NCBI GenBank assembly: GCA_003235605.1 | Contig: QJVU01000533.1 | Location: 1-6,565 of the forward strand | Direction of reading: 5' to 3' | Length of the DNA stretch: 6,565 nucleotides | Source of the DNA: Planctomycetota bacterium | GTDB lineage: Bacteria > Planctomycetota > UBA1135 > UBA2386 | Part shown: piece by piece, positions 1 to 4,573 of the stretch | Position numbering within the stretch: position 1 is the stretch's first letter | Layout: each line of letters opens with the position of its first letter | Program-made: the position numbers and the translations under genes | The notes under the pieces: model-generated | What the model saw: only the letters and a program-made list of their open reading frames with translations | Told to the model about the DNA's origin: nothing | Database searches by the model: none

Positions 1-699
1 GCTGCCCCCAAAGGCTGTCTCCCGCACGTGCACGAAATAGCTGCCGGCCTCGCGGAAGACGTGGCTCCCGCAGGGATCGAACAACCCCAGCGTGGAGTCG
101 TCCATTGGAGCCAGGGCGTTGCCCTTGGCGTCCAGGATCTGCAGGTAGGGGTCGAATTCCAGGTCCGCGAGCCGCAAGCCCTCGACCTCGAAGTTGATCC
201 GTTGGCCGGCCGCAACCTCGATGCGAAAGTAGTCGTTGTCCTCCGGCCGGATCGTTCCGTTGATCGTCACGTTCGTGCTCACGGGCTGAGCCCGTCGCAT
301 GTCATCGTTGGGTTCCTTTTCGAATGCCTCGGGCAGCACGCCGACATGGAAGGTCTTGAGATTGCTCACCCCCCAGGCAGTCCGCAGGGCCAGGCGATGA
401 ACACCCAGGCGGCAGTCCTCAGGGATCCGGACACGCAGTTCTGCACGGTTGTTGTCCACGCCCCTGGCTTCGATCAGCTCGAGACCCCCGTCGAACTGGT
501 AGATCCCCTGGAGGTCCTGTAGGCGGCGGCCGAGGACCTTGAGGGTCAGCTCGCTTCCTCGCCTGGCGCCCCTGGGCAGGAGCTCCTGGAAGAGCGGGTG
601 CGCGTTGCTTCGTTGGGCCCCGAGGCCGGCCGCCAGGTTGACTCCCAGCGCCAGACCTACCAGGACAACCGGTTTCCGGACGGGAGCCTCACGCCTCAT
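1..699 (-). CDS. Secreted PPC-domain protein, N-terminal part (runs off the left edge)
   Basis: The frame stays open for 233 codons from the ATG at 699 to the window edge, so the C-terminus is missing. The start overlaps the stop of the DUF1501 gene in an ATGA arrangement. No Shine-Dalgarno sequence is visible before it, which suggests translational coupling. Residues 1-28 look like a Sec signal peptide: basic RRE..VRK, a hydrophobic run, then GLGA before QRS. Residues about 33-122 form a beta-rich region (HPLFQELLPRGARRGSELTL, later WGVSNLKTFHV) resembling the Ig/TIG-like segment often found before PPC domains. Residues about 125-233 match the PPC (pre-peptidase C-terminal) pattern: EKEPNDD, AQPVSTNVTINGTI, EDNDYFRIEVAAGQ, then FDPYLQILDAKG and GSYFVHVRE. 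The protein is presumably exported and involved in surface or periplasmic binding; no catalytic domain is visible in this part. Family membership is pattern recognition and the role is unknown. Confidence 0.85.
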   Translation of the reverse strand, partial: MRREAPVRKPVVLVGLALGVNLAAGLGAQRSNAHPLFQELLPRGARRGSELTLKVLGRRLQDLQGIYQFDGGLELIEARGVDNNRAELRVRIPEDCRLGVHRLALRTAWGVSNLKTFHVGVLPEAFEKEPNDDMRRAQPVSTNVTINGTIRPEDNDYFRIEVAAGQRINFEVEGLRLADLEFDPYLQILDAKGNALAPMDDSTLGLFDPCGSHVFREAGSYFVHVRETAFGGS

Positions 700-1991
700 G
701 CCAACAGCCGGTCCAGAACGTTGCCGGCGCGTACGATATTGATTGGGCGGCCCCCCGGGCTGAGGATCTTCCGGGTGGGATCGATCCCCAACAACTGGAA
801 GACGGTAGCTGCCAGGTCGGCAGGCTGGACGGGATCTTCGGCCGGCTCGCTGCCGTCGGCCACAGTGGCTCCGTAGATCAGGCCGCGCTGTACACCGCCA
901 CCGGCCAGCGAGACCGAGAATGCCCTGGGCCAGTGGTCACGACCACGGTCGTTGTTGATGCGCGGTGTGCGGCCGAACTCCGTGGTGAGCAGTACCAGGG
1001 TTTGGTCCAGGAGGCCCGAGGCTTCCAGGTCGGCGATCAAGGCGGCGTAGCCCTGGTCGAGTTGCTGCATGCGACCGCGCAGTCCGCGGACGAGATCCCG
1101 GTGGTGATCGTAGCCGCCGTCCACGACCGTCACCCACCGCACGCCAGACTCCACGAGGCCCCGGGCGAGCAACAGCCGCTGCCCGATGTTGGTACGACCG
1201 TAGCTGTTGCGCAGCTTGTCGGGGTGCCTGTCGATCCGAAAGGCGTCGCGGGCGTGCTTGGATTGGATCAGGTCGTAAGCTTGCTCATAGAAGGTGGTGC
1301 TGGCGTGCACACCGTCGGATGCTGCCACCTTCTCGAAGCGCTGGTCGAGGTCGGCGAGGATGCGCCGCCGCCTCGCCAGGCGTTGCTCGTCGATTCCCGC
1401 TGGCAAGCCCAGGTCGCGCACCTGGAAGTTCCGGCGGTTGGGTTCGTCGCCCACGCTGAAAGGAGCATATGCCGCGCTCAGGTAGCCGGTGCCCAGGTAG
1501 ATATCGTTGGCAGCCGGAACACAAACGTAGGCCGGCAGGTTCTGCCGCGTGCCCAGCTCATGCGCTACCACGCTGCCCATGCTGGGATAGGTGATTGCCG
1601 GGCTCGGCTGATAGCCGGTGTGCATGGTGTGGCGGCCACGTTCGTGCGCCGCTTCGGTGTGGGTCATCGACCGGATCACCGTGATCTTGTCCGCAATTCG
1701 CGCGGTCAGCGGCAAGAGACTGGAGAACAGCTCGCCGTCCGCACGGCTCTTGAGCGTGCCGAACTCGCCGCGCACCTCGACAGGTGCGAACGGCTTGGGG
1801 TCGAAGGTGTCGAGGTGGCTCAGACCGCCGCTCAGGAACACGTGGATCACTGCCTTCGCGCGGGCCCCGGGGGCATACGCCACCGGGACCAGTTGTGGGG
1901 CCACACCAGGCAGCGCGACCATGCCGACCCCGGCGACGGTGCCGTGCTTCAGGAAGTCACGACGAGATGGATCTGGACGATTCCGGGCCAT
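696..1991 (-). CDS. Tat-exported DUF1501 family protein
   Basis: This is a 431-residue protein. The open frame reaches back to a TTG at 2066, next to the upstream stop codon, but the ATG at 1991 is preferred. It has a GGGGAG ribosome binding site six bases upstream and places the Tat motif SRRDFLK at residues 9-15. A hydrophobic stretch (about 17-35) and a possible AYA cleavage site near 38-40 follow. DUF1501 hallmarks are GGLSHLDTFDPKP (55-67), an H-rich segment HERGRHTMHTGY (116-127), GGYDHH (292-297), TTEFGRTP (336-343), GRDHWP (350-355) and the C-terminal LLGIDPTRKI. DUF1501 is related to the alkaline phosphatase/sulfatase fold and is very abundant in Planctomycetota, usually beside DUF1549/DUF1553 proteins. 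Its biochemical activity is not established. The stop overlaps the start of the PPC-domain gene, so the two are probably co-translated and both act outside the cytoplasm. No DUF1549 partner is seen in this window. Confidence 0.93.
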   Translation of the reverse strand: MARNRPDPSRRDFLKHGTVAGVGMVALPGVAPQLVPVAYAPGARAKAVIHVFLSGGLSHLDTFDPKPFAPVEVRGEFGTLKSRADGELFSSLLPLTARIADKITVIRSMTHTEAAHERGRHTMHTGYQPSPAITYPSMGSVVAHELGTRQNLPAYVCVPAANDIYLGTGYLSAAYAPFSVGDEPNRRNFQVRDLGLPAGIDEQRLARRRRILADLDQRFEKVAASDGVHASTTFYEQAYDLIQSKHARDAFRIDRHPDKLRNSYGRTNIGQRLLLARGLVESGVRWVTVVDGGYDHHRDLVRGLRGRMQQLDQGYAALIADLEASGLLDQTLVLLTTEFGRTPRINNDRGRDHWPRAFSVSLAGGGVQRGLIYGATVADGSEPAEDPVQPADLAATVFQLLGIDPTRKILSPGGRPINIVRAGNVLDRLLA

Positions 1992-1997
1992 GGAACG

Positions 1998-2003
1998 CTC
2001 CCC
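1998..2003 (-). promoter_or_regulatory. Ribosome binding site of the DUF1501 gene
   Basis: On the minus strand GGGGAG stands six bases before the ATG at 1991. This good Shine-Dalgarno match decides the start: the longer frame would add 25 residues (MVQSVLRDQAA...) ahead of the Tat motif and has no comparable site. Confidence 0.7.
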
Positions 2004-2066
2004 GACCAGCAAGGTGGGTTGATGGTAGCACGTAGCTGCCTGGTCTCGGAGGACAGATTGCACCAA

Positions 2067-2561
2067 CTATTGGCCTGTCAGGGGCCCGTGACACTTCTTG
2101 TACTTCTTTCCGCTCCCGCAGGGGCATGGGTCGTTGCGCCCGATCTTGGGTTGGTCGCGCCGCACGGTGACCGGCACCTCCTTGCCGTCCCGGAAGAACC
2201 ACCGCTCGCCCTGCCGGCGGAACTCGGCGATCTCATGGTGCTCTACGGGCTGGCCGTCGATGTCGTAGCGGGCAATGAACTCGACGACGCCGGTATCGTC
2301 GTTCGGCCCACCTGCCTCGGTGGCCAGGATCTCCAGGCCCCGCCAGTCGGCCTTCTCCGACCATTCCCGCGCGTCCTTCTCGCTGAACTCGCCACGGGTC
2401 TCGGGGTCATGGGTGTTTCCCACGTGCTCGATCTCCCCGAGGGAGTATGCGGTGTACCGCGAACGCATGAGTGCCTCGGCAGTTGGCGAGACCACCTTGC
2501 CCGAGATCTGCGGCCCACAACAGTCGCCATAGGCACGGCCGGTTCCACAGGGACACTGCAT
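2067..2561 (-). CDS. ychJ: YchJ-family protein with SEC-C zinc-binding motifs at both ends
   Basis: This is a 164-residue cytoplasmic protein, a normal length for the YchJ (UPF0225) family. The N-terminal SEC-C-like motif has C3, C5, C14 and C15 ([14 protein letters not shown]). The central part (about 25-127) is the NTF2-like YchJ domain with the family signatures [30 protein letters not shown] and RWFFRDG. The C-terminus carries a second SEC-C motif, [19 protein letters not shown], with ligands C146, C148, C157 and H158. This is nearly identical to the zinc-binding tail of SecA. The molecular role of YchJ is not settled; a zinc-dependent protein- or ribosome-binding role is only suggested by the SEC-C similarity. 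The start is the ATG at 2561, without an obvious Shine-Dalgarno sequence. The gene lies 75 bases upstream of the DUF1501 gene on the same strand, so they could share a transcript, but no functional link is evident. It is divergent from the small winged-helix gene. Confidence 0.93.
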   Translation of the reverse strand: MQCPCGTGRAYGDCCGPQISGKVVSPTAEALMRSRYTAYSLGEIEHVGNTHDPETRGEFSEKDAREWSEKADWRGLEILATEAGGPNDDTGVVEFIARYDIDGQPVEHHEIAEFRRQGERWFFRDGKEVPVTVRRDQPKIGRNDPCPCGSGKKYKKCHGPLTGQ

Positions 2562-2565
2562 CGGT

Positions 2566-2589
2566 TGGAGAATCTACTGGAGAATCTAT
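2566..2589. repeat. Two-copy 12-base tandem repeat in the divergent intergenic region
   Basis: TGGAGAATCTAC (2566-2577) is followed directly by TGGAGAATCTAT (2578-2589), with 11 of 12 bases identical. It lies just upstream of the ychJ-like start, in its presumed 5' leader or promoter. It could be a regulator binding site, or a chance or slippage duplication. Each copy spans slightly more than one DNA turn, so two proteins could bind the same face. The repeat is seen directly; any function is inference. Confidence 0.6.
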
Positions 2590-2614
2590 CCATCCGGCCT
2601 GGTGTTTTTGTCAG
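2585..2614 (-). promoter_or_regulatory. Weak candidate sigma70-type promoter for the minus-strand genes
   Basis: On the minus strand CTGACA (2614-2609) matches the -35 consensus TTGACA at five of six positions. After an 18-base spacer GATAGA (2590-2585) matches TATAAT at three of six. The -10 overlaps the second copy of the 12-base tandem repeat, so a protein bound to the repeat could block it. The leader would be about 20 bases. No convincing plus-strand promoter was found in 2562-2660: TTGACG at 2626-2631 is a fair -35, but the matching -10 region is GC-rich and very close to the start codon. Confidence 0.25.
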
Positions 2615-2660
2615 GCGTTCGGAGCTTGACGTGTCATGGCGCCGGTCCTAGACCCCGGGC

Positions 2661-2909
2661 ATGTCCGGCGAAGACAGGCAGCGGGCCCACTGGCTCAAGG
2701 CCAAGCGGGCGATCCTGAGCCACGCGATCGAGAAGGGGGGCACCGCCAGCCTTCAAGACCTGCACAGCTACGCCGAGAGCAACTGGTTTATCGCCCACCA
2801 GAAGTTCTCGTGGCTCATGGAAGAGTGCGTCGCGGAGGAACTGGTCAGCTTCGCCGACGGCGAGTTCACGATCACCCCGGCCGGACGGCGCTTTGCACTT
2901 GATGCCTAG
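2661..2909 (+). CDS. Small winged-helix-like protein of unknown function
   Basis: This is an 82-residue protein. The start is fixed: an in-frame TAG lies four codons upstream and the ATG at 2661 is the only start codon between, although no clear Shine-Dalgarno sequence precedes it. The layout suggests a winged helix-turn-helix: helix 1 at about 8-25 (RAHWLKAKRAILSHAIEKGG), helix 2 at 30-38 (SLQDLHSYA), a third helix at about 44-58 (AHQKFSWLMEEC), and a beta wing at about 60-75 (ELVSFADGEFTITPAGRRF). The wing resembles those of PadR- or MarR-like small regulators. There is no ligand or dimerisation domain. It may be a DNA-binding regulator of the divergent promoter region or of the FHA-protease gene that starts 56 bases downstream on the same strand, but it could equally be a protein-binding winged helix. 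I do not recognise a named family. That the gene is real is supported by the coherent amphipathic sequence and its fit between neighbours. Confidence 0.75.
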   Translation: MSGEDRQRAHWLKAKRAILSHAIEKGGTASLQDLHSYAESNWFIAHQKFSWLMEECVAEELVSFADGEFTITPAGRRFALDA

Positions 2910-2965
2910 TCGTGGACTGGTTGCCCCTTGCGAGCCACGCGGTCACGGGGAACGATGCAGGGGCC

Positions 2966-4561
2966 ATGAACCCGGAGTCCCCGCCTCGCTGGCACGTCAA
3001 GCCCCTGGGCGTGTCCGGACTGCCAGACCTGATCGAGGTCTCCGAGGCCGGGTTGGAGATCGGCCGAGATCCGAAGAGCACGGTGGCACTTTCACCGTCG
3101 GAGTTTCCCACGGTCTCCGCGAGACACGCGCGCCTCGAGCTCCGTGGCGGGGACCTGATGATCGTGGACCTGGGTTCCCGGAACGGTACCCTCGTGGACG
3201 GGTGCGCGATCCGCGAGCGTACGCTGAATCACGGTCAGGTGTTCCAGTTGGGCGCCGGGGGACCGCGTTTCGTGGTTCTGCATGGCGCGAACCTCGACCA
3301 GACGATCACGTTGCCGCGCACCGAGGCGTCCCCGAGGGGGCGGCTCTCCCTGGGCAGCGATACCGTCGCACTGGTCCGCGAACGCCTCGGAATCTCCGAG
3401 AAGCAGGGGGTCGACCAGATGTTGCGAGGCCAGCAGCGCCGCTATCGGATGGCGTTCGCGGTGCTGGCCCTGCTGGTGGTCATCGGCGGCCTCGGGGCAT
3501 ACCTTTGGCTGCAGCAGTTGGATGCCGCTGCGGCATCGCTCCAGCAAGAGTTGCGGACAGCCATTGGAATTCGGGAGCGAGCATGGCAGCAGCACGAGCA
3601 GCGCTTGAGCAAAGCGCTCCTTGAGTGGGATCAGAAGCGCGGGGAACTCGAAGACAAGCGCACCAGACTGCAACAGGACCTCCTCCAGCTCAGGACCGGT
3701 GGTCAGTCTGCAACCGATGAGATCAAGAAGCTGCAGAGCCAGTTGGAGGAGACCAAGAAGCGTCTGCAAGGCTACGATCCGGTCAACCTGGAGCAGGCAG
3801 TGCTCCGGGAAGTGCGCCGCGTCGAGCGCGCCGTGGTACTGATCGAGATCGAGCAGACCTTCGTGGACGTAGATAGCGGCAAGACCCTGTACATCGAGCG
3901 CAAGAGCGCGGGGCGAGGCAGCCTGCTGGTTCCGAACTTCGAGAATCGGGGCAGCCCCATGGTACGGGGAGCCACAGGCTCCGGTTTTTGTCTGTCCGGC
4001 GAGGGCTGGATTCTCACGAACGCCCATGTCGTCTTGAAGAAGGACGACGACGAGTCCGCTTCCCTGGGAAGCCGCCTCGGGGTGATACCCGAGGTGAAGC
4101 TGAGCGTCGTGTTCTCCACGACCGACAGACGCATTCCCGCCCGGGTCGTGTCCTGGACCAGCGAGGACGGTGAGGATCTCGCGCTGCTGAAGATCGAGCC
4201 GTTCGAAGGCATGCCTTGTCTCCCGGGAATCGACGTCGACGTGTCCCTGCCGCCCCAAGGCACCGAGGTGTTCGTGCTGGGATTCCCTCTCGGGACGAAG
4301 GCGCTGCAGGAGGGGCGCAAGGTGATCGCTTCGACGTTCCGCGGGATCGTCAGCCGATCAGTGGCCTCGTATCTACAGGTCGATGCGGCGATCCACCCCG
4401 GCAACAGCGGTGGCCCGCTCATCGACCGGCATGGGCGCGTCCTCGGTGTGGTGGTGGGGATGCAACGGGCCGGCCCCGACGGCGCGGCCTCGTCGATCGG
4501 TTACACCATTCCGATTCACAAGGCGCGGAAGCTCTGGCCGCCGCGCAACGGACAGAAATAG
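2966..4561 (+). CDS. FHA domain - transmembrane - coiled coil - HtrA/trypsin-like serine protease
   Basis: This is a 531-residue protein when started at the ATG at 2966. A GTG at 2912 would add 18 residues but has no ribosome binding site; the ATG has AGGGG two bases upstream, which is closer than ideal. Residues about 9-106 form an FHA domain with the phosphothreonine-binding residues GR (33-34), S51..H54 (SARH) and NGT (73-75). A basic stretch (RGQQRRYR) precedes one transmembrane helix at about 161-182, and acidic/neutral sequence follows, so the N-terminus is predicted inside and the C-terminus outside. Residues about 185-270 are rich in E, K, Q and L and look like a coiled coil. Residues about 282-525 form a chymotrypsin-fold protease of the HtrA/DegP kind with a full triad: H354 (TNAHVV), D404 (EDLALLKI) and S481 (HPGNSGGPL). 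No PDZ domain follows; the protein ends just after the protease domain. It would bind phosphothreonine proteins in the cytoplasm and cut proteins in the periplasm. It may be co-transcribed with the small winged-helix gene upstream. Confidence 0.93.
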   Translation: MNPESPPRWHVKPLGVSGLPDLIEVSEAGLEIGRDPKSTVALSPSEFPTVSARHARLELRGGDLMIVDLGSRNGTLVDGCAIRERTLNHGQVFQLGAGGPRFVVLHGANLDQTITLPRTEASPRGRLSLGSDTVALVRERLGISEKQGVDQMLRGQQRRYRMAFAVLALLVVIGGLGAYLWLQQLDAAAASLQQELRTAIGIRERAWQQHEQRLSKALLEWDQKRGELEDKRTRLQQDLLQLRTGGQSATDEIKKLQSQLEETKKRLQGYDPVNLEQAVLREVRRVERAVVLIEIEQTFVDVDSGKTLYIERKSAGRGSLLVPNFENRGSPMVRGATGSGFCLSGEGWILTNAHVVLKKDDDESASLGSRLGVIPEVKLSVVFSTTDRRIPARVVSWTSEDGEDLALLKIEPFEGMPCLPGIDVDVSLPPQGTEVFVLGFPLGTKALQEGRKVIASTFRGIVSRSVASYLQVDAAIHPGNSGGPLIDRHGRVLGVVVGMQRAGPDGAASSIGYTIPIHKARKLWPPRNGQK

Positions 4562-4573
4562 GGTCTGGCGTCT

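Noticed and set aside
2024..2040. Inverted repeat GGTAGC-ACGTA-GCTGCC between the YchJ-like and DUF1501 genes, a possible terminator or leader hairpin
   Set aside because: The stem is only six pairs with a G-T wobble and has no T-run on either strand, so it is weak evidence for a terminator.
933..2651. A 572-codon open frame on the plus strand across the DUF1501 and YchJ-like genes
   Set aside because: Its translation shows no recognisable domain, and it lies opposite two genes with clear family motifs. Long antisense frames are expected from codon bias in GC-rich DNA.
2912..2965. GTG start at 2912 for the FHA-protease, almost abutting the winged-helix stop
   Set aside because: There is no ribosome binding site, and the extra 18 residues (MDWLPLASHAV...) add nothing to the FHA domain. 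The ATG at 2966 fits better, though the GTG is not excluded.
3092..4258. A 388-codon minus-strand frame inside the FHA-protease gene
   Set aside because: It is the antisense of a gene with intact FHA and protease motifs. The translation has no coherent domain.
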